Shown in pieces: positions 45,372-53,864 of a DNA stretch of 64,000 nt (positions are counted from its first letter, which is position 1; each line of letters begins with the position of its first letter). The stretch is from Bradyrhizobium sp. 200 (GTDB lineage Bacteria; Pseudomonadota; Alphaproteobacteria; Rhizobiales; Xanthobacteraceae). A program made the position numbers and the translations under genes. Under the pieces are notes generated by a model. It did not search any database. It saw only the letters and a list, made by a program, of their open reading frames with translations, and was not told where the DNA came from. The DNA is taken from NCBI RefSeq assembly GCF_023100945.1, contig NZ_CP064689.1, positions 8,414,001 through 8,478,000 on the forward strand, given 5' to 3'.

Positions 45372-46376
45372 CTATCTCTTTAGAAGGCCGTGCCTCGCAA
45401 GAAGTGCCCTCTCCGTCCCAAAGAAGGACCGGCTCGAAGCCTCGTAGTCCACCGCACTTTGGTATCGAACGTCTTGGTCCCCCTTGGTCAACAGAGCCAC
45501 GAGATCCGGATCCTGCAACGCTTTCTGGAAAGCGCTTTCAAGAGTTTGGACCGCTATTTTCGGCAATCCGGCAGGACCGGCGAGGCCCCACGGTGAGTCA
45601 ATACTGATATCGTAACCAAGTTCCTTGAGCGTTGGCGCCGTGGGCCAACGCGGTGATCTACGTGATCCGACTGTGGCGAGGATGCGAAGCTCGCCCGCGT
45701 CGACTTGTCCAGCAATTGCTGAGGTTGTATCGGCCGCAGCGTGAATATCACCGGAGAGCAGGGCACGGCTCGTATCAGGACTGCCGCGATAGGGGACGGG
45801 CAGCCAGTTGACGCTCTCGCGCAAGGCGATCTCGGACATTATGAGATGGCCGCTGCTTCCGAGACTGCCCGTAATTCCGTAGGTGAATTTGCCGGCGTCC
45901 GCCTTACCGAACTCAATTAGTTCGGCGAGCGTTTTCCACGGAGACGTTCCCTTGGTTATCACTGCAAGCGAGACATTCGATAATCCTGCGACATAAGTAA
46001 AATCCCTGAAGGGGTCATATTGAACGTCTTGCATGAGCGCGTTCCGAAACAGTGTCACCGTCGTTACTACCAACGTGTAACCGTCCGGCGGCGACGAGCT
46101 CACGCGGACAAAGCTTACAGTTCCGCCGGCGCCAGGCATGTTCTCGATGATGATGGGCTGGCCAAGGTATTTTTCAGCCCTCGAAGCGATCAGGCGCATT
46201 GCGCCATCGATACTTCCGCCTGGCGCGAAACCAACGACCACCTTGATGGGTCGAACCGGATAGGCTTCCGTTGGACTACCGGCAGCCAGAAATAAGGTTA
46301 CGCCGATAACCGCGGTACTCAGCATCCGGACGCAGAGTTGCGTTAAAGATTCGATTTTTCCTTCGGTCTTGTTCAC
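45372..46376 (-). CDS. Bug/TctC family periplasmic receptor
   Basis: A receptor of about 334 residues: signal peptide region LSTAVIGVTLFLAAGSPTEA, then YPVRPIKVVVGFAPGGSIDG, IIENMPGAGGTVSFVRVSSS, and late APTLKELGYDI, the Bug fold for carboxylates. No tctAB genes are adjacent. The start is uncertain: GTG 46376 is used, but the frame stays open to an ATG at 46478. That upstream piece (MKKMTIKMTRR) resembles the start of the other Bug gene (MKIKITRR at 49723), and similarity between the two loci continues into the junction repeats. It appears that this gene was joined to a duplicated 5' region. Confidence 0.85.
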   Translation of the reverse strand: MNKTEGKIESLTQLCVRMLSTAVIGVTLFLAAGSPTEAYPVRPIKVVVGFAPGGSIDGAMRLIASRAEKYLGQPIIIENMPGAGGTVSFVRVSSSPPDGYTLVVTTVTLFRNALMQDVQYDPFRDFTYVAGLSNVSLAVITKGTSPWKTLAELIEFGKADAGKFTYGITGSLGSSGHLIMSEIALRESVNWLPVPYRGSPDTSRALLSGDIHAAADTTSAIAGQVDAGELRILATVGSRRSPRWPTAPTLKELGYDISIDSPWGLAGPAGLPKIAVQTLESAFQKALQDPDLVALLTKGDQDVRYQSAVDYEASSRSFFGTERALLARHGLLKR

Positions 46377-46577
46377 TTTTCTAAAGCAGAGTAGCGTCCC
46401 ATCAGCACACGCCCGGACCGCGAGTTTGTGTATCATCGATTGGTACCGGCGCGTCATTTTGATCGTCATTTTCTTCATGCCTTTCTGGCCTGCAGAATAT
46501 AGTGATACATCGAGAGCCGATTGGGTTCACAGTCTGTCGCCAAACTCATCACAGAGCGAAATTGTCGCTGGATGCAT

Positions 46578-46695
46578 TGGAATGGACTGTCATGTTTCGA
46601 CGCGCCTGTCTGGACGTGGTGTCGGGGACGCTGATCATGCCTATCCGCGCGGCCCTGGTCTGTCCCATGAGCGGGTGACACGACACGGCCTAGTT
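46578..46695. repeat. fahA-hmgA junction repeat, copy 2 (broken hmgA start)
   Basis: Reading leftward, this copy has CGCGCCTGTCTGGACGTGG and then an hmgA-like start, MTVHSNASSDNFAL and stop (against [13 protein letters not shown] in hmgA). On its right it runs directly into a fahA-like tail at 46694. So both sides of an ancestral fahA-spacer-hmgA junction are preserved, with hmgA cut after 14 codons. Confidence 0.85.
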
Positions 46696-46908
46696 CAGCT
46701 CGCGAGCGATGCCGTGATACGGCCGGCGCATCGTCCGAAACCGATCGGCGCGAAGCCCGGCCGCGCGCAGCGCCCAGTGATGATGATCTCGTCGCCGTCC
46801 TAGAAGAAGTTGCGCTGCTCGCCGCCCGTGAGCGACAGAGGCTCCCGTCCAGCACCAGTGATCTCGAGAAGCCTGCTCAGGGCGTCACCGCATCGCCTGA
46901 GACTATCC
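46694..46908 (-). pseudogene. fahA 3' remnant
   Basis: About 70 codons matching the end of the intact fahA at 49942-51261: GREPLSLTGGEQRNFF, a TAG where fahA has GAG (Glu), DGDEIIITGRCARPGFAPIG, then FGRCAGRITASLAS and a stop. The corresponding fahA text is GKEPLPLPGGEQRTFLEDGD and GFGRCTGRITASLPE. Similarity starts near 46908 and the first five-sixths of the gene are absent. It belongs to junction copy 2. Confidence 0.88.
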
Positions 46909-46968
46909 CGAAGGTTCTCCACGTAACCGCTATCTCCTGTACATCCAACCAGTGTTGTCTAGGCTTGC

Positions 46969-48624
46969 TTAAGTCTGTGCCAACGCCCCGCGTATATGGT
47001 CGATGAGCCCGAGCGAATCGATCGGCAGGTCATCGCCACGCCAGGCGATATGCTGATCGGGTCGCGCCAGCACGAGCTTTGTCGTATAAAGCGTCGCCGC
47101 ATCTTTCGATACTACATCGAGCACCGTGAGCGGAAATCCGCGCTGCTGCGCGGCGACGGTCAGCGGCACCACATCAGCCGACGAGTCAAACCGCAACAAC
47201 GTGTATTCCGGTCCGAAGGCGTCATAGAGCGACCGTCCATCGTCGAGCCACAGATGGGGCGCACGACAACCGGGCACAGTCGATGGGGTAAAGCTCCCCA
47301 TGGTGTAGGAAGGATGCGCATCACCGTCGTAAGCGATCAGCGGCGAGCTATCGTAGTAATAGCCGAAGTTAAGGCCAGCGCACGCGAATTGTTTGATGTT
47401 TGTCTCGCAAGCAATCCGTCCGGCTTCGGCGCGCAACCGGTCACCTTCCGGTCCCTCATCCGCGATGGCATCAGGCACAACGCTGCGCCGCTCCGTCTCT
47501 TGCTCGGCCTGCGACATGGCTAAACGCGATATCTGCTCGGTGATCGGCCATCGCTCTGCCTCGTAGGCGTCAAGAATCGTCTCAGGAGCCCAGCCGTTGA
47601 GGTGCGCGGCGAGCAGCCACGACAGGTTCGTCGCATCCGCGATGCCGGCGTTCATGCCGTAGCCAGCAAGCGGCGCCCAGATGTGGGCGGCATCGCCGGC
47701 GAGAAAGACGCGCCGATCGCGAAATCTTTCGGCGATCAGGCGGCGTCCGATCCAATCTTGCTTCGAAATGACCTCATAGGTGAAGTCCGGACCGACGCCG
47801 AGAATGGTACGAATACTCCCGTCGCGATCCACCGCATCGAAATCGGTCTGGTGGGACCGCAGAATGTTGAACGTCATCCAGAGCTCGCGACCGTCAATCG
47901 CGATCACATTCCCGGTCCACATCGGATGGGCCGTTTGCGTCATCCAGGCCCGCTCGTGCTGCTGCAGAGCGATCAGCTGCGGGGCCCGAATGAAGGTTGC
48001 TTGCACGCGCAGGAACTCCGCGTCGCCTTCCAGCTTGATGCCGAGCGCCCGCCGCACCGTCGATCGTGAGCCGTCGCAGCCAATAAGATAACGGGCGGAA
48101 TAGTGCTGGAGCTCGCCGGTATCTAGATCGGAGGCAACGGCGGTAATGTGGTCTTCGTGCTGGACGAAACTCTCAAGCGCCACGCGATTGAAAATCTTGA
48201 CGCGCGGCGTCGCTGCGACGTAGTCAAACAGGATCGGCTCAAGCATGAGCTGGTTGACCCGATGCGGCAACTCCGGCGTTGGCCAGTCCGAGTCGGCGCC
48301 GGTCCGATCAGTGAAGCGGTCGCGCCGGCAGGGGATGTGGATACGGCCGAACTCGCGCCCGGTAAAGGAGGTGCGGTAAGCGACCGAGTGCGGGTAATCC
48401 TCTGGTAAGCCGGCGTTACGCAGCTTCGCGGCGACGCCAAGCCGGCGAAAGATCTCCATAGACCGGGCGGCGACATGATTGCACTTGGGATCTGGCGGAT
48501 CGCCTTTGCCGCGCTGATCGATGATTGTGACATCGATGCCGCGCCGAGCGAGATCAAGTGCAAGCGTCAGGCCGATCGGCCCCGCGCCAACAACCAGGAC
48601 AGATAATACGCGCTCGCTGGACAT
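46969..48624 (-). CDS. FAD-dependent aromatic hydroxylase (PheA/TfdB/MhpA type)
   Basis: A 551-residue class A flavoprotein hydroxylase. FAD-binding motif VLVVGAGPIGLTLALDLARR lies at the start, the middle motif ARYLIGCDGSRSTVRRALGI near 185, and VFLAGDAAHIWAPLAGYGMN near 300 with AGIADATNLSWLLAAHLNGW. The thioredoxin-like C-terminal domain of phenol-hydroxylase relatives follows. It would hydroxylate a phenolic or aryl-acid substrate with NAD(P)H and O2; next to hmgA and fahA it may supply homogentisate or an analogue. GGAAGG precedes the ATG at 48624. It reads with its neighbours but with gaps, so promoters may be separate. Confidence 0.9.
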   Translation of the reverse strand: MSSERVLSVLVVGAGPIGLTLALDLARRGIDVTIIDQRGKGDPPDPKCNHVAARSMEIFRRLGVAAKLRNAGLPEDYPHSVAYRTSFTGREFGRIHIPCRRDRFTDRTGADSDWPTPELPHRVNQLMLEPILFDYVAATPRVKIFNRVALESFVQHEDHITAVASDLDTGELQHYSARYLIGCDGSRSTVRRALGIKLEGDAEFLRVQATFIRAPQLIALQQHERAWMTQTAHPMWTGNVIAIDGRELWMTFNILRSHQTDFDAVDRDGSIRTILGVGPDFTYEVISKQDWIGRRLIAERFRDRRVFLAGDAAHIWAPLAGYGMNAGIADATNLSWLLAAHLNGWAPETILDAYEAERWPITEQISRLAMSQAEQETERRSVVPDAIADEGPEGDRLRAEAGRIACETNIKQFACAGLNFGYYYDSSPLIAYDGDAHPSYTMGSFTPSTVPGCRAPHLWLDDGRSLYDAFGPEYTLLRFDSSADVVPLTVAAQQRGFPLTVLDVVSKDAATLYTTKLVLARPDQHIAWRGDDLPIDSLGLIDHIRGALAQT

Positions 48625-48733
48625 CGCTGCCTTCCTCTGTTCTATGCACACCAAGCCCCACGGCGTGGGGTAACGCGCGTCATCAACCTCTTGGACAGTT
48701 CGCCGACTATGGCGGCCCGCGGTCCGGCTGGCG

Positions 48734-49723
48734 CTATTGTGGCTCGAAACCGATCTGGTCGGCCACTCGATGCCATATCGGCGTCTCCTCGTCGTACAGC
48801 TTTTGGAAGTCACGGCGGCCGAGCACTGTCGCGTCTTCGATGTTGAAGGTGTCGAATGTCTTCACCATTTTTTCGCTCGCAGCTGCTTCGACAAACAAAT
48901 CCGAGAGCCGATCGAGGGTTGGTTCAGTTATCCCTTTCGGTCCAACCATGCACGTATAGGGGCGCAGATCGAACACTTTCGAAGTCGCGCCTTGCTCGGC
49001 AAACGTCCCAACATGCGGCAACTTTGACAAGCGACGCTTGTTGGTGACCGCAATCACCCGTCCATGCAAGCCTTCAATCGTACGGGCGGTGTTATAGGTG
49101 CCGAAGGTCGCGTCGAGTTGTCCACTCGCCAAGTCGGGAATTTGAGCGAGATCACCGCGATATTGGATCGGCTGGATATCTATGCCGTACAAGCGGTTCA
49201 TCTCAGCAACCATAATATGAGGGAACGACCCCGGCCCCAGACAACCGACGGAGACCTTATTCTTCCTGGCGTAAGCGATAAACTCGGTAAGGTTTGTGGC
49301 GCCAGTCTTCATCGAGGCGCTCAGTGTCAGGGGACCGATCGGGATTAGCGATAGCAACTCGAAGTCCTTGGCGGTGTCGAAAGGCGGATCCTTGAACATT
49401 TTCTTTGGCATAATAAGAGGCGACGCCGCGCTCATCAGCAGGGTGTGGCCGTCGGCGGGCGCGCGCTTGACCTCGACCGCAGCCAGTGCCCCATTGGCCC
49501 CGCTCTTGTTCTCGACTATCACTGTCTGTCCGAGTTTTTCCTTTAGGTAATCGGCAATATGCCGCGAGAAGGTATCCTGCATCGTTCCGGGCACTTGTCC
49601 GCAGACAATCCGAATTTGCTTGGTCGGCCAAGCTTGCCCGATAGCCGGCGCGCCGAGCGCTGGCAACGCTGCCGCCGTAGCTGCACCCTTGATGAAGCAA
49701 CGGCGCGTGATCTTGATCTTCAT
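48734..49723 (-). CDS. Bug/TctC family periplasmic receptor with twin-arginine leader
   Basis: A 329-residue receptor. The leader KITRRCFIKGAATAAALPAL has the Tat consensus (TRRxFIK) and ends GAPAIGQA, so it should be exported folded. The body has IVCGQVPGTMQDTFSRHIAD, VIVENKSGANGALAAVEVKR and PADGHTLLMSAASPLI, a divergent Bug protein: the usual PGGxxD loop is replaced by PGTMQD. It has no tctAB partner in the cluster and lies just left of junction copy 3. Confidence 0.88.
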   Translation of the reverse strand: MKIKITRRCFIKGAATAAALPALGAPAIGQAWPTKQIRIVCGQVPGTMQDTFSRHIADYLKEKLGQTVIVENKSGANGALAAVEVKRAPADGHTLLMSAASPLIMPKKMFKDPPFDTAKDFELLSLIPIGPLTLSASMKTGATNLTEFIAYARKNKVSVGCLGPGSFPHIMVAEMNRLYGIDIQPIQYRGDLAQIPDLASGQLDATFGTYNTARTIEGLHGRVIAVTNKRRLSKLPHVGTFAEQGATSKVFDLRPYTCMVGPKGITEPTLDRLSDLFVEAAASEKMVKTFDTFNIEDATVLGRRDFQKLYDEETPIWHRVADQIGFEPQ

Positions 49724-49827
49724 TTTCCGTCCCCATTCTTGGCCCGCAGAAGGTTTCCTCGAAAACGACCCAAGTAAGCTCGCAGTCCGTTGTCATTTTC
49801 ATCACGTTCGCGAGGCCATTACTGATT

Positions 49828-49943
49828 GCATTAGAAGGGATAGTTCGACGTGCCTGTCTGGACGTGGTGTGCGACGATCTGATCATGCCTATCCGCGCGG
49901 CCTAGTCAGTCCCATAAGCGGGTGACACGGGACGGACCACTTC
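49828..49943. repeat. fahA-hmgA junction repeat, copy 3 (attached to intact fahA)
   Basis: This copy begins at the fahA stop (TGA at 49942-49944) and carries AGCGGGTGACACGGGA, TGATCATGCC and GTGCCTGTCTGGACGTGG. On its left the hmgA start region is eroded: the ATG codon is lost, but CTAATGCAATCAGTAATGGC still aligns with the CTCAATGCGTTCAGTGAGGC that opens hmgA. Confidence 0.8.
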
Positions 49944-51261
49944 ACTCGGGAAGCGACGCCGTGATACGGCCGGTGCATCGCCCAAACCCTATGGGCGCGA
50001 AGCCCTTTCGTGCGCAGCGCCCGGTGATGACGATCTCGTCGCCATCCTCGAGGAAGGTGCGCTGCTCGCCACCTGGTAGCGGCAGAGGCTCCTTTCCGGC
50101 GCGAGTGATCTCGAGAAGACTGCCCAGGGCGTCTGCCGCATCGCCTGAGACGGTGCCGCTTCCAAAGAGGTCGCCCGCTTCGATGTTGCAGCCGTTGCTC
50201 GTCAGATGAGCGACCATCTGCCCTACGGACCAGTACAGTTCGCGGGTGGAAGCCTTGCCGAGCACCGTGGAGCCGGCGTTCTCCCGTAGCATCCGCGTCG
50301 TCGCGAGCCGCGTCTCGAGCATCACATCCACCGCACCGACAGCCCTGTCCCGGTCCTCGGCGAGGTGCGGCAGCGGCGCAGGATCACCCGATGGGCGTTC
50401 ACGTAGCGGCACCCGGAACGGACGAACGGCGTCCGCGGTCACCACCCAGGGCGAGACCGTGGTTGCGAAGCTCTTGCCCAAGAAGGGTCCGAGCGGCTGG
50501 TATTCCCAAGCCTGGATATCGCGCGCCGACCAATCATTCAGCAGACAAAACCCAAATACGTATCGCCAGGCCTCGCGCAATGGCACCGGCCTGCCCCGCT
50601 CGGAACAGCCGCCGAGAAAAACGCCGAGCTCGGTCTCGAAATCGAGCCGCCGGCTGGGCCCAAACGAGGGTGCCTCCTGACCGTCTACGCGCGCCTGGCC
50701 CGCCGGGCGTTTGACCGGACTTCCGCTGACGACGATGGTGGACGCACGGCCATTATAGGCTACGGGCACGTATTTGTAGTTGGGCAGTAGAGGCGCGGTC
50801 GGCCGGAAAATGCTCCCGGCATTGGTCGCGTGCTGAATGGAGGCGAAGAAATCGACGAAACTTCCCGGTCGGACCGGCAGGAACATCTCCACCCCGTCGC
50901 TTGCAAGAAGATGGCGCTCAACACGCTTCTGATCGCCATTCTCCGTAGACAGCTGGTCGGACAGTGCGAGGCGCAGCGCTGTCCATGCAGAGGGTCCAAG
51001 CGACATCAGCGGGCGCAGATCAGGGGCCATCAGAGTGTCCGCGATGGGCTTGACCTCGCCCAGAAGCGACGACACAGCGGCGACGTCGAGGACATGGTCC
51101 CCGATCGCGACACCGCCACGCGGAGCCTTGTTCGTGCCCGCCTCACGGAAAACCCCGAAAGGAAGGTTCTGCACCGGGAAATCGGAGTCCGCCCGGTTCG
51201 CGCTCGCCACCCAACTGAGGCGGGACGGATCGTGGCTACGGTCGAGATCTGCAATAGTCAA
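49942..51261 (-). CDS. fahA: Fumarylacetoacetase
   Basis: A 439-residue enzyme that cleaves fumarylacetoacetate to fumarate and acetoacetate, the last step of homogentisate breakdown. Signatures are GSFVDFFASIQHATNAGSIF with the metal-binding Asp and catalytic His, DFETELGVFLGGCSERGRPV and LLNDWSARDIQAWEYQPLGP. Length and order match FahA. No maleylacetoacetate isomerase gene is in the window. Together with hmgA it shows the homogentisate route is encoded here, although the two genes lie 7 kb apart. Confidence 0.95.
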   Translation of the reverse strand: MTIADLDRSHDPSRLSWVASANRADSDFPVQNLPFGVFREAGTNKAPRGGVAIGDHVLDVAAVSSLLGEVKPIADTLMAPDLRPLMSLGPSAWTALRLALSDQLSTENGDQKRVERHLLASDGVEMFLPVRPGSFVDFFASIQHATNAGSIFRPTAPLLPNYKYVPVAYNGRASTIVVSGSPVKRPAGQARVDGQEAPSFGPSRRLDFETELGVFLGGCSERGRPVPLREAWRYVFGFCLLNDWSARDIQAWEYQPLGPFLGKSFATTVSPWVVTADAVRPFRVPLRERPSGDPAPLPHLAEDRDRAVGAVDVMLETRLATTRMLRENAGSTVLGKASTRELYWSVGQMVAHLTSNGCNIEAGDLFGSGTVSGDAADALGSLLEITRAGKEPLPLPGGEQRTFLEDGDEIVITGRCARKGFAPIGFGRCTGRITASLPE

Positions 51262-51612
51262 CGAATGCCTCCTTCAGAGAAGGGACAATCTATCGCTTCG
51301 GCCGCCGATCCCGTGTCCCATGATCAAGGGACATGCGAGTTTTGGACCTCCACTCGATCGAAGGAGTCCGCGAAGGAGGCGGCGAACGGATCCACCCGTG
51401 GATGATCGAGCCGCCGAAGCGGTGCGCCATTGTCGCTGCGGATGCGGCCCCGTCCCGTCGGGCACCAACAGCCGACCGCGCAGGGAAACGCCGCCTTCCG
51501 ACGGGGATCGAGACAACCGAACTTGCTGGTCATGGACGCCACTCATCCATAGAGGTTGCAACATCAAAGTTCAGGGGCTTGCGGCCCCAACCGGCGCCTT
51601 CGAAGCTTTGGG
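51262..51612. other. Gene-free stretch between fahA and the NmrA-like gene
   Basis: About 350 bases. Several overlapping short frames exist on both strands, none with a recognisable motif or convincing start. It should carry the fahA promoter. I see no clear operator. Confidence 0.45.
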
Positions 51613-52497
51613 CTACTTCCGGAACTTCGCGATGTTTTCGCTCAGCCAACCCGCGACAGACCGCGGTTCGTGGCCCGTCAATTCCTTGACCGTTGACGTC
51701 GTTTCAGCGAGCGCCGACTGGTGAAAGAGGCGATCCAATCCGAGCAGCAAGTCAGCAACAAATTCATTCAGTCCGGAGGCGAGCAGCTTCTCGCGCTGCT
51801 CCGAAGGGCTTCTCTGCTGATATGTGACGGTCCGACCAACCAGTTTCGATATTTCTTCGGCGATCTCAAGCATGCTCACTGCCCGTGGCCCGGTCAGATG
51901 ATAGGCGCGCTGAGCGGTTGGATGCGCTTCGTCCAGAAGAGCAACGCGCGCGGCATCGGCGACATCGCGCGTGTCGATCAGGTTGACCACTCCATCGCCG
52001 GCCGCGCCGCCCCATGAGTCATCAGCCACTTGAGCGCCGGCTCGCGCCAGGATGTCGACGAAGCTCGATGGCCGCAAGACCGTGTAGCCGATGTCGGCGG
52101 TCGCGAGATGTGCCTCGATTTGCATGTGCCAGTCCATCGGATGCAACCGTGAGGGCGGACCCATCGCGGACAATTTCACGATTTGTTTGACGCCTGCGGC
52201 GACAGCTGCGTCGATCAGTGCAATCTCGTTGGCGACCTGCCGAGGTGACGTGCCGTGGGCAAGAAAAAGCCGATCGGCGCCGCGCAGAGCGTCGTCGAGA
52301 GTAGAGGGCACATCGAAGTTCACGGCCGCGAGAGAAACACCGGAGGGCAAGCCTCGCGCATCTGGATTTCTGGTCAGCGCCACCAGGTCGAGAGGTTCGG
52401 ACACCAAGCTTGCGATTAGGGCGGACCCAACGCGACCGGTGGCGCCGGCGATAACGATCCGGCGGCGGCTGGCGTTGGACTGGGAGGGCTTGAACAT
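51613..52497 (-). CDS. NmrA-like NAD(P)-binding protein
   Basis: A 294-residue atypical SDR. RRRIVIAGATGRVGSALIAS is the GxTGxxG dinucleotide site; VKQIVKLSAMGPPSRLHPMD and TADIGYTVLRPSSFVDILAR are typical of the NmrA/QOR2 group, followed by RAYHLTGPRAVSMLEIAEEI. Such proteins reduce quinones or act as redox sensors. It is divergent from a TetR gene across two palindromes and is probably its target. ATG 52497 is used. Confidence 0.87.
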   Translation of the reverse strand: MFKPSQSNASRRRIVIAGATGRVGSALIASLVSEPLDLVALTRNPDARGLPSGVSLAAVNFDVPSTLDDALRGADRLFLAHGTSPRQVANEIALIDAAVAAGVKQIVKLSAMGPPSRLHPMDWHMQIEAHLATADIGYTVLRPSSFVDILARAGAQVADDSWGGAAGDGVVNLIDTRDVADAARVALLDEAHPTAQRAYHLTGPRAVSMLEIAEEISKLVGRTVTYQQRSPSEQREKLLASGLNEFVADLLLGLDRLFHQSALAETTSTVKELTGHEPRSVAGWLSENIAKFRK

Positions 52498-52515
52498 TGG
52501 AGTATCCCAAATTAT

Positions 52516-52535
52516 CTTGGAACGATCAGTCCAAG
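52516..52535. promoter_or_regulatory. TetR-type operator, left copy
   Basis: CTTGGAACGATCAGTCCAAG, an imperfect 20-base palindrome, lies 19 bases upstream of the NmrA-like start. Its left half is identical to the neighbouring site at 52540, centred 23 bases away. Confidence 0.75.
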
Positions 52536-52539
52536 ACAA

Positions 52540-52557
52540 TTGGAACGATCGTTCCAA
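52540..52557. promoter_or_regulatory. TetR-type operator, right copy
   Basis: TTGGAACGATCGTTCCAA is a perfect 18-base palindrome 20 bases before the preferred TetR start. With the left copy it would let two dimers bind and control both divergent genes. Confidence 0.85.
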
Positions 52558-52576
52558 GATGTCAAGCGAGAATCTG

Positions 52577-53263
52577 ATGAGTGGAAAGCCCCAATTTGAT
52601 GACAGTGCCGTGATCGGTGCCGCGATGGAGGTTTTCTGGCGGCACGGCTACTCCGCGTCGTCGATCGATAGTCTAGCGAGGGCGATGGGTCTATCGCGCT
52701 CCAGCATGTACAAGCGATTTCGGGACAAGGACGGATTGTTCCAGGAAGTTCTTTCGGCATACGCACAACGCGTCTTGAAGCGGATGAACGCGGTCCAAGC
52801 CGGTACAAAGCGCCAACAACTCGAAGCTCTGTTTCACGAATTCCTGCCCCTAAACGGCAAGACGACGCGTCCCGCCGGCTGCATGCTGGCTCGATCCTGC
52901 ACCGAGATGACAGATCTGCCACCGGCGAGCCAGGCAGTCGCGCGGGAGGGACTCATGGGCCAGCGCGCCGTCCTCAGCAGAATTTTGCACGAGGCGGTCG
53001 CAAGCGGAGAATTGGCACCGGCGTCCGACATCGACGGTCTGTCGTGGCACTTTCTCGGCGCATTGCACGCCACGATGAACTTGCCACAGGCTGGCGCCAC
53101 GTCCGGACAGCTTCGCCAAGTTGTCGAATTTGCTATGTTGGCGTGGCCATTGGCACCAGCCGCCGGGGCGCCTCAACGGTCTCGCGAACGGCGATCATCT
53201 GACCCCAGGCCTGGCTCGGTCAGCATGCCGAAGCGCGCCAGCAGGAACGAAGACCCGTCATAA
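52577..53263 (+). CDS. TetR family regulator
   Basis: A 228-residue regulator. The helix-turn-helix reads AVIGAAMEVFWRHGYSASSI then DSLARAMGLSRSSMYKRFRD. The ligand domain holds PAGCMLARSCTEMTDLPPAS, typical of the group controlling NmrA-like or quinone-stress genes. ATG 52577 (MSGKPQFDD) is chosen with GCGAG upstream; ATG 52559 would start inside the operator region. The C-terminal tail of about 35 residues (from QRSRERR) is basic and disordered-looking. Confidence 0.88.
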   Translation: MSGKPQFDDSAVIGAAMEVFWRHGYSASSIDSLARAMGLSRSSMYKRFRDKDGLFQEVLSAYAQRVLKRMNAVQAGTKRQQLEALFHEFLPLNGKTTRPAGCMLARSCTEMTDLPPASQAVAREGLMGQRAVLSRILHEAVASGELAPASDIDGLSWHFLGALHATMNLPQAGATSGQLRQVVEFAMLAWPLAPAAGAPQRSRERRSSDPRPGSVSMPKRASRNEDPS

Positions 53264-53864
53264 GGGGCGCTTCTCGCATTCAAAATCCTCCGCTGACTTC
53301 TCGCGACTTTCGACGCGGCACGCCCCCGTGGGGCGGACGAAGCTCTGGCAGCAATGATCGCATGATTCGCAGAGAACTGTCGGAAATCCCCCACTTGGCG
53401 CGATCATCTCGCCGAGACGCGCGACAACGGTTCAGCCGGCGTTACAGTGGAAGAAAGTCGACCCCCTTTCGCTCGCTATTAAGACGTACTCGCGATCCTC
53501 CCCCGATCCGGCAACCGCCGCGGCGGTCCGAGACCATCAACTCGCATAGCTTTTTTTCCGGCACCGATCGAGAAATGTCGAAATGAGTCAGAAAGCCCTC
53601 GAAGAAGCGGCGTGACAGTAGGTCTCACGAAAATAAAAAGGGACAATTGATCGCGGGCTAGGGCCACACCGTATTCCGATGAATGACATGCGTAAGATTG
53701 CAACTTCACGAGCCGCCTCTCGAGACCCACTGGCGATCGGCGCCTCCGTTGGCCAGCTTTTGCCGGTAGCCGCAAGCGCCGTCGACACGATTAATGATTC
53801 CGATATCGTCTTCTTATCGGCACGGTAAATCACGTTACTTCCAAACCGGCCTTTAACCTGCAGC
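53264..53864. other. Gene-free stretch
   Basis: About 600 bases between the TetR gene and the stop of the FAD hydroxylase gene. Frames of up to about 100 codons occur on both strands but overlap each other, show no family motif and lack good start signals. I see no gene or repeat. Confidence 0.5.

Noticed and set aside
46475..46855. A 126-codon minus-strand frame across junction copy 2
   Set aside because: It is a wrong frame through the fahA remnant and hmgA stub; the real homology is in another frame that contains a stop.
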